Assembly (NCBI GenBank): GCA_023014485.1
Contig: JAJOZX010002356.1
Span: 620,001 to 684,000, forward strand
Direction: 5' to 3'
Length of the DNA: 64,000 nucleotides
Source of the DNA: Bathynomus jamesi
Taxonomy: Eukaryota > Arthropoda > Malacostraca > Isopoda > Cirolanidae
Program-made: the position numbers and the translations under genes
Shown here: positions 9,485 through 21,718 of the stretch, piece by piece
Numbering within the stretch: the first letter of the stretch is position 1
How the letters are laid out: each line of letters opens with the position of its first letter
The notes under the pieces: generated by a model
Told to the model about the DNA's origin: nothing
The model's input: the letters and a program-made list of their open reading frames with translations, nothing else
The model's database searches: none

Positions 9485-12201
9485 GTGTCTCATCTACCCT
9501 GTGACCGATCCAACATGTTTTCAAACCTAGGGAGGGGACCATAAATGTCTCCACTTCTGGTTCTATCGCTACCGATACCAGGAACGTAGACCCGGGCAAC
9601 GGGAGTGGTTCTGCTACTGTCCATTCGAGATGTTCTGCGTCTCTGCCTGATTCACTTTTCATAAACTTCTACAACATTCGTGACCTTTCCTCAAATTTTA
9701 AATCTGTTGAACACTACCTCTCCTCTAAATCTCTCATTCTCTTCCTCACTGAAATTCAGGTGTCTGGGACGACTGACAATAACCCCTTTTCTCCACCCTC
9801 CTACTTTCTCTATACTCAATTTCATTTCAAGGTGGGTGTTGCGTATATGTACGCAACGACCTAGCTTCCATTCGTATTCCCCAAATTGAATCTTCGAATA
9901 CAACACCCTCCGTCTACGGCTTATATGCCAATTTTAAACTAAATATATCTGCGATATCTACCTTTCTCCGAATTCTACTGACTACCTCACTTCCAAAGTG
10001 GAACACATTCTATTCAATTCTCTTTTCGCTGAAATCTCCATTTTAGGAGATTTCAATGTTCATCACCACCTTTGTCTTTCCTCTCATTTCACTGACATCC
10101 CTGGTTAACTAGCTTGTTTCTCTATCCTGAATGGTCTAGAGCAGATTGTACAGCACCCTAATCGTATCCCGATTGGTTGGAGATTGGTTCAACATTCTGG
10201 ATTCACTTCTCACTACTCATCCTTCTTCTCACTCTGTCAAACTTTTATTTCGGTTGGGCTCCTCCGACCACAATCTTATATCTGTTTCCTGTCCTGTCGC
10301 TCCAGTTCGGCCTTTGGATCCTCCGAAGAAGAAGCGCCTTCGACAGTTTGGTAAAACTGATTGAGAGACCCTTAGGCAGTACTTTACTGATTTTCCACGA
10401 ATACTGCTTCTGTGGCAGGGCACCTCCGAGTGCACTGGGCGCATCACAGAAGTATTCTCTAGGGCAAGGAGGTGAACATTCCATACTCTTTAACTACTGC
10501 TGATGCCAAAACCCTTGGTTTAACTTTGCTTGTTCTACTGCTATCCGCATCTGAGAGAAGGCTTCCAGAAGGTACGGTCACCATTCTTCTGAATCTCACT
10601 CAGTTAATATTTCTGCCTGGAATCGTGCAAAATCTGTTCTTCAACTCGCCAAAAATTCCTTCATCAGACAAAAATGTGAAAACTTATCTAATTCTAAATC
10701 TTCTCCTTTTCCTGGTACCTTGGCAACAAATTTACTACTTCTTCTTTCCCTCCTCTTTTCCATTCCGATGGCTCAGTTGCCGTCTCTTCTGATAAAGCTG
10801 AACTCTTCGCTCAAACTCTCACCTCCAACTCAGCCTTGGACGAATCCGGTGCTGTTCCTCCCTCTAACTTAATTATGCCTGAAATAGGAATCTTATCCAA
10901 AGATGATTTCTCTGCCCTCTGTGGGCTCAACTCTAGGAAATCGTATGGTCCTAATGATGTCCCTCCCGTTGTTCTCAAGGGTGCTTCTGTGCTGACACCT
11001 TGCCGAGGCAAACTCTTTCGTCTTTAACTTTCATCTGGTACTTTTCCTTTTCTCAAAACATGGTAACCGCTATCAACCCTCCAACTATCGTCCAATTTCT
11101 TTGATTTCTTGCCTTTCTAAAGTTTTTAAATCTATCCTTAATATGGAAATTCTTAAACACCTCTCTTCTCACAATGTTCTTTCAGATCGAAAGTACGAGT
11201 TCCGCAAGGTACGCTCTACTGGCGATCTTCTTGCATATCTCTCTGACTCTTGGTCATCTTCCTTTCGGGATTTCGGCGCAATCCGTGCTATTACGCTAGA
11301 CATATCAAAACCTTTTGATAGAGTGTCACAAATCCTTAATTTTTAAAGTGCCCTCCTTCGGGGTCTATCCTTCTGTCTGTGCCTACTTCTCTAATTTCCT
11401 TACTCGCCGATTTATAGCTGCGGTTGTAGAGGGCCCCTGTTCTCCTAAAGCTATTAACGTTGTGTTCCCCAGGGTACTGTCCTGTCAACCACTCTCTTTT
11501 TATTAATGAATTATCTTTTAAGTCGCACTTCCTGTCCAATCCACTCCTATGCCGATGATTCCCCTCTTCACCTAGACACCCGCTTCACAAAGCGTCCCTC
11601 TCAACAGTCACTCCACGATTCGCGTGAAATGGCTATGGTGCATCTGATCTCCTATCTTTCTACTATCTCTGACTGGAGCAGATAAAACCTTGTGGCTTTC
11701 AGTGCCTCAAAAACTCAGTTCCTTCATCTGTCTACTCCTCACAATCTTCCACACTACTATTCCCTTATCTTCAACAATATGCACCTCAATCCTTCCTCTT
11801 CTCTTGATCTTTCTTGGAAAGATCACATATACTCTCTTTCTAAGACAGTTTCTAAGAGGCTGTTATAACGGACACCGCTCTTCCGCACTCTCTAACTAAA
11901 TGCCTCCCCCTTTAAGGAGAGCACGCAGCACCAGACTTTCGACACATTCTCATTTCTTTTCTGTCCAACTCTCTAAGGCAAGGGTTAATCGTTATTTTCA
12001 ATCTTTCATCTAGTCAATCAGTCAACTCTCGAACAATCTCCCTCAGTCCATCTTTCCCCCTGTCTATGACCTTCAATTTCAAATCAGAGTGTCCAAGCAT
12101 TTCGGAAATTTTGGATCTTGATTTTGGCTCTCTTCTTCTTCTATGGTGGCGGGCGTTTTTGTGGGCACTTGTTTTTGGCCACTCCTTCCTGCATAAAAAC
12201 A
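9485..12201 (+). pseudogene. Degenerate Jockey-like LINE, plus-strand copy, unit 1
   Basis: Multiple broken frames preserve the order of a Jockey-group ORF2. Endonuclease strings appear first (NIRDLSSNFKSVEHYL near 9670, GDFNVHH near 10050). Reverse-transcriptase strings follow (NYRPISLISCLSKVFKSIL near 11080, RSTGDLLAYLSDSWSSS near 11210, ALDISK near 11300, HSYADDS near 11540). It ends in a GCATAAAAAC tail at about 12200. Stops and indels are frequent, so it is dead. The start is approximate because the 5' boundary is not marked by a visible target duplication. Between 11859 and 11860 it lacks 239 bp that are present in units 2 and 3. Confidence 0.85.
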
Positions 12202-12966
12202 ATCTAATGCCATTTGCAGTATAACAAAGTTATAAGGCATCGACTAAAACGTATGGGAATACATCAGCTCAGTATAGCATAGGGCCTATAAAACAAAAGC
12301 GTTACATGAACAAAATCGAATTTCATAATGTCGACGTTCGACCTTATGCGAGTATATGGATTTCAGATTTCCAATAAAAATGACTAACTTAAACCTAGCG
12401 GAACCTAACTGGGTATAATGTAACTTAACTGAGCCTAATTTCAAATAACTTTTTAATAATGACATTATGCATGATGTCGATATTGCGCCGATTGATTTTG
12501 TTCCGTTATCCGGAGAGGTCTTTGTAACGCGCTTCATTTTGGTTTTAATACATTTTCTCAGTTCTTGGACTTAACAAATATCAAAATTGTTTGGGAAAGT
12601 TATTTTTTTCCTTTGAAGAAGTGATCTTCACCATCGAAATTTAATCTAAGAATATCTAAAACACGTTTCTTATTCCCGTCACTTCTAAAGACAACAGTTT
12701 AACACAAGAAAGGCAGCGTAGCCAATTACGATAAAAGTACACTTGTTTTTCTGGAACTGTTGTTGTTTCTTGTACGCAAGTTAATTTTTATTAATGTTCA
12801 GTAAAATTAAATTGTTAATTTAAGCCATAAATTTAATTTTCACTATGGGGTTACGTAGACTTCAAACTAGTTTCTATTTGTGCGGTCCTGCACTGGTCTT
12901 CTAGGGTTAAAAGACCCAGTAAGCAAATTCCACCTCACTCCCAAGATTATTATCTTTGGAATGAGT
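12202..12966. other. Spacer between the two opposed Jockey-like copies, unit 1
   Basis: This AT-rich spacer of about 765 bp separates the plus-strand and minus-strand LINE remnants and recurs at about 31614-32326 and 51200-51913. No gene or known repeat was recognised in it. Confidence 0.6.
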
Positions 12967-13288
12967 GCCTTTTTTTTACGCAGGAAGGAAGGGCCAAGGG
13001 CGAATGCCCGCAAAAACGCTCTCTCCCACAGAAGAAGAAGAAAACCAAAATCAAGATCCAAAGTTTTCGAAATGCCTGGACACTGCGTTTGAAAGATTAG
13101 AGGTCATAAACAGGGAGAAAGATGGATTGAGGAAGACTGTTCCAGAGTTGACTTGTTGAGTGGATGAAAAACTGAAAATACAGATTAACCCTTGCGTTAG
13201 AGAGTTGGACAGAAAAGGAATGAGAATGTGTCGAAGCGGGAGAAATGAAGGGAGGATTCATCGGCATAGGAGTGGATAGGACAGGAAG
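12967..13288 (-). pseudogene. 3' part of minus-strand Jockey-like LINE, unit 1 (split by the I-like element)
   Basis: Read on the minus strand this is the 3' end of the same LINE family as 9485-12201: the tail at 12967-12980 and the block around 13000-13060 are inverted matches of about 12100-12200. An internal deletion joins the YADD-proximal region directly to the C-terminal part. The copy is interrupted at 13288 by the I-like LINE and resumes at 19937. Confidence 0.8.
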
Positions 13289-13450
13289 TTTTTTTTTTTC
13301 CTTTCTCTGGTTTACCGCCGATTCGTACCTAAAAAGAGCGGTACATATCTCGGCGAGGCAGTGAGTGGGTGATGTTACTGTGCTGGGGGTGGTAGACTAG
13401 GGGAGTGAGTAAGGGTCAGTCGCTGGATAGTGGGTAGGAGGGGTACGGTT

Positions 13451-16400
13451 TTAGATGCGATGGAGCAGATGGGAGTGAGTAAGGAAGAGAATCGCTTCCG
13501 TTGAAGAGTGGGGGCCGTCGGCGAGTATGGATCGTAGGCGGTCGGGTATGGGATTTTCGGCCGAGAGAGGGAAACACCTGCGACGGAGAGCGGACAACTT
13601 TGGGCATTCCACCAGGTGTATGACAGTGATAGGGGTATGGCAGGTAGGGCAAAGCGGGGCTGGCGATTTCGCCATAAGGTGTCCGTGGGTGATGCGGGTG
13701 TGGCCTAGGCGGAGGCGGGCTAGGATTACTTCTCTGTGGCGGGACCGGTGGAATGAGGGGGCCCAGTATCCTATTTGTGGCTTGATCGTGTGGAGTTTAT
13801 TTTGTGTGGCCTGGTCCCATTCCCGCTGCCATATGGAGCAGAAGTGGGAGGGAACGTCGGGAAGAAGTCGGAGAAGGGGAGGGGTCGGGAGGAGGCCGGC
13901 AGTGAGCAGGCCGTCTTTGCTGTGCGATCCGCCGCTCGTTACCCTGGATGCCGACATGAGCCGGGACCCAGCAGAATGCGATTGTCTTGTGTTGGAAGGT
14001 CATTAGAAAGTGGAAGGTTTGCTGGATGGTACAGACGAGCAGGTGAGGGGAGTTGAATCTTTCTAGGGAGAGAAGTGCACTTTGGGAATCCGAATAAATG
14101 ACGAAGGAACTGGCAGAGTTGATGCGCACAATATCGAGGGCCTCCGTAATGGCGAAAAGTTCTGCCGAAAAAACGGAGGCCTCGTGGGGCAGGCCGACGC
14201 CCCGGGAAAGCGGCTGGGACAGAATCACCGCTGAGAAGGCCACACCAGCTTCCGAGAAGGAACCATCTGTGTAAATGGCGACTGCGTCCGGGTGTTGGGT
14301 TGCGTGTTCGCGGAAGAGTGACCTGTATATCATGGCGCTCGTGGTGGACTTCGGTAGGGCACACAGATCTTTGCAAAACTTGATAGGGGTGAGGATCCAG
14401 GGGGGGAAGATGCTGAATGAAATGGGGATAACTGAGGGGGCGGGCATGTTGAAAAGATCAAGGAAAGAGCGGACCGCTTCAGTGAAGTGCCAGCTCCGTC
14501 CCTGAGGTGGTAATTCTGAAACCGCCGTGCCCAGAAGCGAAGAAGGTAGCCTCTGTGCACGGAGGTATGTTCTCATGAGGAGAAGACCCCGTCGGAGGGC
14601 GAGAGGGAGATGATCGCATTCCACATGGAAGCTGGAGGCTGGGGAGGAGCGGAAAGCACCGGTGGCGAGGCGGAGGCCTCTATTAAGTACCGGGTCCAGG
14701 ATACGGAGGCGGGCGGTGGAGGCTGAACCGTAAACTGCACTACCATAGTCCAGCTTCGACTGTACTATGGAAGTGTAAAGGCGAAGAAGAGAGCGTCGAT
14801 CTGCACCCCATGTGGTGCGAGAGAGGTGATCCAGGAGAGCGAGGGGGCGTCGAAGGGATTGCTTTAGGTGCTTGAGATGGGGAACCCAATTGAGCCGTCG
14901 GCCTAGGGTCATGCCCAGAAAACGCGTGGAGGGTACCACCTCAAGAGGCCTGCCGTATAATGTGACAGAGGGTAGAGGAAGGGTTGTGGGTCTTCTTCTA
15001 CTGAAGACCATACACTTGGACTTAGGGATGGAGAGGCGGAAACCCACCGACGTCGCCCACCTTTCCACTCGGTAGATGGCGAGCTGCATCTGCCGTTCAA
15101 CAACAGATGGTTCTCGCCCTGCGAAGTAGATTGCAAGGTCATCCGCGTAAATGGGAGAGTGGATGGTGGGTGGAAGGCATTGTGAGACCGTGTTCATCAC
15201 GACGGAGAAGCAGAGAACACTGAGGATGCTTCCATGTGGGACCCCGTCCTCCTGCACAAAGGTGTCAGAGAGGACTGAGCCCACCCGGACTTTAAAGGTC
15301 CGGGAAGAAAGGAAGCCCCTGATGAAGGTCGGCATGGTTCCGACGAGGCCCAGATGTCGGAGCTGACCGAGGATCATTGCTCGACGGGTGGTGTCATAGG
15401 CCTTCTGGATGTCAAAAAAAATTGACAGTACGAACTGTCCATTGTCGAAGGCATCCTGTATGTCTCGGCTGAGAAGCAGGAGGGGATCAGTGGTGGAGCG
15501 GAATTGTCTGAAGCCGGACTGGGTGGACGGGAAGGAATTGCTATGTTCAAGGACGAACGATAATCGCGTAGCGACCATTTTTTCGAGGATCTTGCAGGCA
15601 CAACACGTCAGGGCGATTGGTCTGTAGTTTTTGGGGTCCAGGGAATCTTTGCCGGGTTTGGGGATAAGGATGACGTGGGCCTCCTTCCACCTAGACGGGA
15701 AGGCGCCCTCTATCCATATGCGATTGTATAGATCTAGCAGGAAAATTTGTAAGGTGGAGTGGATGTGCTGGATCATGCCGTACGGAATACCGTCCGGACC
15801 GGGACAAGGGGATCGTCGAGAGGCCAGTGCCGCCTGTAGTTCACGCATGGTAAACAATCGGTTGTATGTGCTGTCTATGGACGGTGGAGAGGGGCTATCG
15901 TCAGGGGCGGGTACGGAATTGGCTGCAGAGGAAGAAACGGCGGCGAAGGTAGAAGCAAGGTGGTCTGCCACCGACTTGGGCTCACATAGGAGTCCGTCGT
16001 TGGTCCGGAGGACCGGGGGTCGGGAGGGGACATGTCGCCTCTCGACACCCGGCACCTTCTTCCAGATGGTAGCCGAAGGTATGTTGGCGGTGATGCCGGA
16101 CACAAAGGCACGCCAAGAGGCTCGGCGCGTTATCTTCATTGTGCGGCGGGCAATGGCCCTGACCCGCTGCATCTCCGTGCGATGGATGGGAAGTCGCGTC
16201 CGGTAGAAGCGCCGAGTTGCCTTCTTCTTGGCGCGCACGGCCTCCGCGCACTCCGGGGTCCACCAAGGCACCCGTCGGGAGCGGGGGTAGGCGGAGGATT
16301 GTGGTACGCTAGTGCTTTCGGCCGCTAGAACGACGGACTCGAAGTATGCGATGCACTCGTCGATGGATGGGAAGTGGGCAGTTGTAAGGGTGGTATACGT

Positions 16401-17097
16401 GTTGTCGCGGAAGCGGGCCCAATTCGTGTTGGTAGTAACCCACCTTACCGGTACCCGAACAGTCTGGTCGGGTCGATTGAGGGTTAGTTGAATGGGGAGA
16501 TGGTCACTTCCATGGTTCTCTCGGAGGACTTGCCACGTGAAGTCTAGGAGGGCATCAGTTGAAACGAGGGACAGGTCTATACAGGATGAAGTGCAGGTGG
16601 TGGCATGGTAGAATGTAGGAGAGCCATCGTTGAGGCACTCGAAGGAGAGCTCGGTCATGACAGATATCAGAGTTGGGGCCATATAGGTGGAGTGTGTGTC
16701 GCCCCACAAGGGGTGGCGACTATTGAAATCGCCCAGTAGTAGGAAGGGCCTGGGGAGTTGTTCTACGACTTCCACCAGGTCGTCGCGGGAGACTTGAGCG
16801 TGGGGGGGGAGGTAGATTGAACAGACGGCGTACTGTCTATCCAGGGAGAGCCGGACGGCAGTCACCTGTAGCGGGGACCGGATGGAGAGATTGTAGAAGG
16901 GGACTGCGTGATGTACGAGGATGGCAGCTCCCCTTCGAGTGCAGGTAGGAGGCGGGGTGGCGATGTAAAAATAACCAGTAGGGCAGGGCATGGGCATGGT
17001 CCACAGGATTAGCTCCTGGAGACAGACACACACCGGACGGGAAGTGGCAATCAAGGAGTTAAGGCCTTCATAGTTCGCAAATATTCCTCGACAGTTC
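13451..17097 (-). pseudogene. I-like LINE ORF2: endonuclease, reverse transcriptase, RNase H
   Basis: The protein nicks target DNA and copies the element RNA. APE endonuclease motifs are CVCLQE near the start, GDFNSRHPLWG and GSDHLP. Reverse transcriptase shows NYRPIALTCCACKILEKM, DIQKAYDT and PIYADDLAIYF. RNase H shows IYTDGSF, SAELFAITEAL, YSDSQSAL and WVPAHVGIQGNE. A C-terminal C-x2-C-H-C cluster (LCPTCHTPITVIHLVECP) follows. The main frame runs from about 17097 to about 13900 and shifts near 13900-13950 into the frame ending at 13451. An in-frame TAG at 17098-17100 stands where relatives typically have Trp in a WNCRG string. Presence of RNase H points to the I/Nimb group rather than Jockey. 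Confidence 0.9.
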
Positions 17098-17234
17098 TAG
17101 TGGACTATTGTGGTTTTCGGGGGATCCAGTAGTTGATGAAGGGGGATGGGTAAAGGTGTAGGCGCTAGGAGGTTGGAGTGTGAAGGGAGATCTGGAGTTC
17201 GCGAAATTGAAGGTTGGGTCGGGAGCATGGCTGG

Positions 17235-19452
17235 CTATCTACTGTTCACCAGGGAAGGAATCGGTCGGCCTGTCGAACCCCGCGGAGGTTGCGGGGTCGA
17301 GTCGGCCGAGCGAGACCGGAAGCGTGGATCACGGCAGGCAGAGGAACATCGTGGGCTGAGAGGGTCAGAAGTACTTTGACGGGCTTCTATGGTCGGGCCA
17401 GGAGGGGGCACGTTAGCCCCAAAAGTGGCGCTACCCCGCCTGTCCGGGGTCTCACGGCGGACCCTAGGTGGTGACAGGGGGTACCAAAAGGACAGGGCGG
17501 GTGGGAGGGAGGGCGTACTCAGGGTAGCTGACAAGGAGGCCGTGGATGTTGGGGGAGTAAGTACTATGGGGGTGGAAGGAGGTGAACCAGAGTGGTCTCG
17601 TGGAGGGGTGGAGAAAATGGCACTAGGAGGCAAGGGCAGATCCATAAGACTCGTGGGCGTGGGCGCGGCCGAGCTTCCCTCGGTCACACCGTGCAGCTGC
17701 GCCAGGGCCGCATCCACTGGATCCTCGGGGGAGAGGATATTGTTCGGACTGGGTCTCGTCGTACGGGGCAGGTCGTGGATTTCAGCCACTATTGTCAGAG
17801 TCTGTGGGGGTAGAGTTGTGGGACTTTTGCGATGGGGAGAGATGGACATAGTAGACGTGTTGGGCGGTGTGAGGGTCCGAGCCGTCTTCTTGGTCCGAGG
17901 GGAGGAGGGAGAGAGACGTTGGAAGGCCGGAGGGTCTGGCGACACGCTCCGGCGTCTCCACCTCGACGGCTTGCTCCGGGCGGCAGATTCGGGCGTGCGC
18001 AGGGGGTACTGGGAAGGCAGGGTTTGGGGTGGATGGGACCTGGGTGTCCTGGTCCCAGACTCCTGGGGGATTCGTGGCAGGTGAGGTGCGGGAAGAAGAG
18101 GAATGGTGGAGGGACAGGAGACCGTCGGGTCCTGCGAGGATTTTCTTTGGGGGGAACAGGGAGCAGTGGCTGGAGGGGGTTTCGGCGGCAGGCCAGGGCG
18201 GCGTGCCGAGATGATAGAGCCGAGAGCAGCGGCATAGGACACCCCCGGCCTCACCTCCCGACTCCGCACCCTGTCTCGTGCCTCACGGGGGCTAAGGAAG
18301 TCCGTCACCTGTAGGCCTCGGACCTCCTTCTCGAACGTGAAGAAAAGGCATTCGCGGGATGAAGCGGGGTGTGCGCCTTTACAGTTGGAGCATTTGGGTA
18401 TGTTCGGGCACCTGTCAGGGTGAGCGAGTCGTCCACAGTGCACACACAGTTGATGCGGCTGCCGTCAAACGGAGCTAACGTGTCCAAACTTATTGCATTT
18501 AAAGCAACGGGTCGGGTCTGGGATGTATGGGCGGATAGAAAACTCGCATGTCGCGCGGTCTCCCATACCCCATACAATGCGGCCGGGGGGATTAGTGTAT
18601 TGAAAGTAAGGAGCAGACGTGGGTGGGGGAGGGGGTGCATCCCTGTCGGGATGTGAAGCGATAAATCTTAGTGACTCCTTGGGGTGCGAGGTCCTCCAGG
18701 AGCTCGTTCACTGCGATCGACAATAGGCGGGTGGCGTAAATAGTGCCCTGACTCTGGCTCAGGCGAGGGTGTGGGGAAACGGACACCGAGCATCCAAGGA
18801 CCTCAGTGACGGAGAGTAGGGCTTTTGTCTCTGCGGCTGAGCGTGATTTTACGAGGAGGGAGCCATCCCTCTGCGGGCGTACGTCATAGCGGCTGGAGTT
18901 GCTGTGGGTTCGGATCGCCTGGAACGTCCGTTCAGAGTTGGTCGGGAGGGACCCAGATGTAGGCCGAATCACCAGGAATTTGTGGATACTTGGAAGGGAG
19001 AGGGAGGCTGTAGAGTCGAAATGGACTGGGATATTCAACGGTCGATAGGACGGCCGTGAATGCCGGCTCCCCCGTCCGCCGCGAGGCTCTCTCCGTGGGG
19101 AGGTGGGCTGACGGCGGGTGAGGGGGGCATATGGGGAGAGCAAGAAGCCGGGTTGTGGGGGCAAGTCCTCGGTGGAAATTGACTTGCCCGAAGGTGGCTG
19201 AAGTGGGCTGGGGCGAGACCCCTGCTCCAGAGTGTGTAGGTCCAAGGGCATAGTCGAGGGACGGACTGGGGTCGGCAACGGAAAAGGAGAGTGCAAGCGT
19301 TTCGCTTCCACAGGGGGGTCAACCCCATTAGGTTGCGGTCTTCCAGTGGTAAAGGATTCGAGGGCCTGGTTGCCCACCACCCGAGTGTTGAGAGAAGGAG
19401 TAGTCCGGGAATGAGAAGCAGTAGTCGTAAGCCGAGGGGGAGAAGTATCCAT
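17235..19452 (-). pseudogene. I-like LINE ORF1: gag-like RNA-binding protein
   Basis: The ATG at 19452 opens a Ser/Pro/Arg-rich frame of 286 codons that ends at 18592. The frame then shifts, and from about 18443 a second open stretch of 402 codons runs to 17235. Around the shift, minus-strand translation shows zinc-knuckle pieces in different frames (CFKCNKFGH near 18500, then CGRLAHPDRCPN and CSNCKGAH), so two or three CCHC-type knuckles were present. At least two frame breaks lie between 18600 and 18440. The remainder is low-complexity proline-rich sequence. Confidence 0.82.
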
Positions 19453-19936
19453 AGCGAAAAAAAAAAGAGAACTTCATCCCCCCCGCGCATCCAGCCACCA
19501 CCGACTCCAACAAGGGAAAGGCGAATCGTGGGCACACTTGGTCCCACCGCCGATAGATGTCACGCAGGGGAGATACACCCGCACGCAGTCCCTGTGCCTG
19601 AAAGGCGGCCACTCTCATCCAACGCGCGGTGAAAAGTGGCAGGGACAGGATTTGGGTTTGGTTGGAAAGCAACAAGGGTGCAGGGCAACCACCTCCCACA
19701 CCCAAGGGCCAATGAAGAGGTCAAAATCAAGGTCCAAAGAACGACGCCAAAAAACAGGGAGAAGCCAGAAAGAATGGGTTAAAGGAGAAAGAAAGAAAAA
19801 GAAGCAGGAGATCAGCCGGGTCCCCAAACGGGTCCAATGGTCCACGAGGGCAGAGAAAGCCATAACACCGAAGAAAGGTGTATTCCCACATTCGCCACAG
19901 AGGGACGCGCCCTATTGCTCCGGACAAAGCAAAGGG

Positions 19937-21090
19937 AGGACAGGAAGTGCAACTTAAAAGACCATAAAAGGGAGAGAGAGTCAGTGACAGGGCAGAGCTC
20001 TGAGGAACACCACTTTAGCTTTAGGAGAAGAAAGGTGGCCATCTACAACCGCAGTTATAGATCGGCCAGAAAGGAAATTAGAAAGGAAGGCAAAGACAGA
20101 ACGATAGAAACCTAAGGAGGGTAGTTTGGAAATTAAGGATTTGTGACAGACTATCAAAAGCTTTAGATATGTCTAGTGCAATAGCAAACGTTTCACTGAA
20201 ATACCGAAAAGAGGATGACCAAGAGTCAGAGATATGCAAGAATATCGCCAGTAGAGCGTCCCTTGCGGAACTCATACTTTCGATCTGAAAGAACATTATG
20301 AGAATAGAGGTTTAAAAATCTTCCTATTAAAGATAGATTAAAAATTTTTAGAAAGGCAAGAAATCAAACAAATTGGACGATAGTTGGAGGACTGAGAGGG
20401 TCAACCATCTTTCGGACAGGTTGAATGAAAGCGAACTTCCAGCAGGAATGAAAAGTACCAGATGAAAGACAGATGAAAGAGTTTGCCAGGCAGGGTGTCA
20501 GCACAGAAGCACAGTTCTTGAGAACAACAGGAGGGACACCATCAGGACCGTACGCCTTCCTACAGTTGAGCCCAGAGAGGGCAGAAAAAACATCTTTGGA
20601 TCATATCGTCCAAGGTTGAGTTGGAGGCGAAAGTCTGAGCGAAGAGTTCAGCTTTATCAGAAGAGACTGCAACAACCGTCAGAATAGAAAAGAGGAGGGA
20701 AAGAAGTTGCTGGGGAGGTTCTTAGCTAGGTGCCAGAAAGAGCGAGAAGAATTAAAATTAGATAGGTTTCACATTTTGTCTGATGAAGGAATTTTTGGCG
20801 AGTTGAAGAACATATTTTGCACGATCCCAGGCAGAAATATCAGCTGAGTGAGTGGCGACGGTACCTTCTGAAACCCTTCTCTCTGTTGCGGATAGCATTA
20901 AAACAAGCAAAGTTAAACCAAAGGCTTTTGCATCAGCAGTAGGTAAAGAATATGGAATGTACATCTCCATGCCCGAGAAAATTACCTCCGTGATACGCAC
21001 AGCGCACTCGGAGAGCCCCCGGCCACAGAAGCAGTAATCATTCCATGGGAAATCACAGCAGCACTGCCTAAGGGCCTCCCAATCAGCGGC
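19937..21090 (-). pseudogene. 5' part of minus-strand Jockey-like LINE, unit 1
   Basis: This continues the copy begun at 12967-13288. Minus-strand strings include FAIALDISKAFDSLSQ (near 20150) and the ITEVIFSGMEMYIPYSL region (near 21000). Homology with the plus-strand copy stops at about 21090, opposite about 10355, so this copy is 5'-truncated. Stops and frame changes are frequent. Confidence 0.8.
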
Positions 21091-21668
21091 ACGGTATTAA
21101 CTTTTTTACTCGATATCATCCCCCCAAAGTATGGCAGACCGGTTGTGAAACATCCTGTATAGTACATGGGGAGAATGACATGGGTACTTCTAAGTACAAA
21201 ATAATAATTAGTGCCTGCTGAACAACAACAAAGCTTAAAAATCAAGTTAATGATGATGCAACCATGAAATCGGCATCCATTAACTAATCTACAGACAGTT
21301 TTAGTTTCAGTGGAAAAGATAAACGCTTAACTATTTTGGGGGTTGTTTTTAATGACACAGTTTTTTTATAACTCACATTTCCAATATACGAAACATCTAC
21401 TGTCACGGTTTCCGAATTTGAACAAAGTAAATTAAACTTAAATGAATAGTTTTATCCTAATTAGTAAATAGTAATAAGGTCTATGTACTAAATCTGAAAC
21501 TGCGTACATTCCACTGTTCTAAATTAGGATTAGCTTATTTCAAATTTACAGTATTTGAACAGCAATATCTTTATTTCAGAATTACAATGAAATTTTTTAT
21601 CCTATATTCAAGGCTCATCCATATCTCGTTTGTAATACTCGTACTCTGAAAATTTACAGCTTTAAGAA
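21091..21668. other. Unit spacer downstream of the Jockey-like copy
   Basis: This AT-rich DNA recurs at about 33796-34386 and 53381-53975. I recognise no gene, RNA or named repeat in it. Confidence 0.5.
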
Positions 21669-21718
21669 ACCATTTTTTTTATGCAGGAAGGAGGGGCCAA
21701 GGGCGAGTGCCCGCAAAT
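21669..21718 (-). repeat. Third, 50-bp 3'-tail fragment of the Jockey-like LINE
   Basis: A poly-T run followed by ATGCAGGAAGGAGGGGCC and a short block ending in GCCCGCAAA matches the extreme 3' end of the LINE at 12967-13015. It looks like a severely 5'-truncated insertion. Copies in the other units lie at about 34387-34432 and 53976-54018. Confidence 0.65.

Larger units (their letters stand above)
13289..19936 (-). mobile_element. I-superfamily LINE (two ORFs with RNase H), near full length
   Basis: This 6648-bp non-LTR retrotransposon lies on the minus strand. It is flanked by an exact 11-bp target duplication AGGACAGGAAG (13278-13288 and 19937-19947). Units 2 and 3 show the empty site once only (32637-32647 and 52223-52233). 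A T11 run at 13289-13299 is the poly(A) tail of the minus strand. ORF1 is gag-like and ORF2 carries APE endonuclease, reverse transcriptase and RNase H. The element is far richer in G and C than its surroundings, which marks it as a separate, fairly late arrival. About 480 bp at 19453-19936 is its 5' UTR. Confidence 0.95.

Noticed and set aside
15631..16206. Open frame of 191 codons on the plus strand
   Set aside because: It is antisense to the reverse transcriptase of the I-like LINE; GC-rich sequence gives long antisense frames by chance.
17389..18084. Open frame of 231 codons on the plus strand
   Set aside because: It is antisense to the proline-rich part of the I-like ORF1, with no independent coding features.
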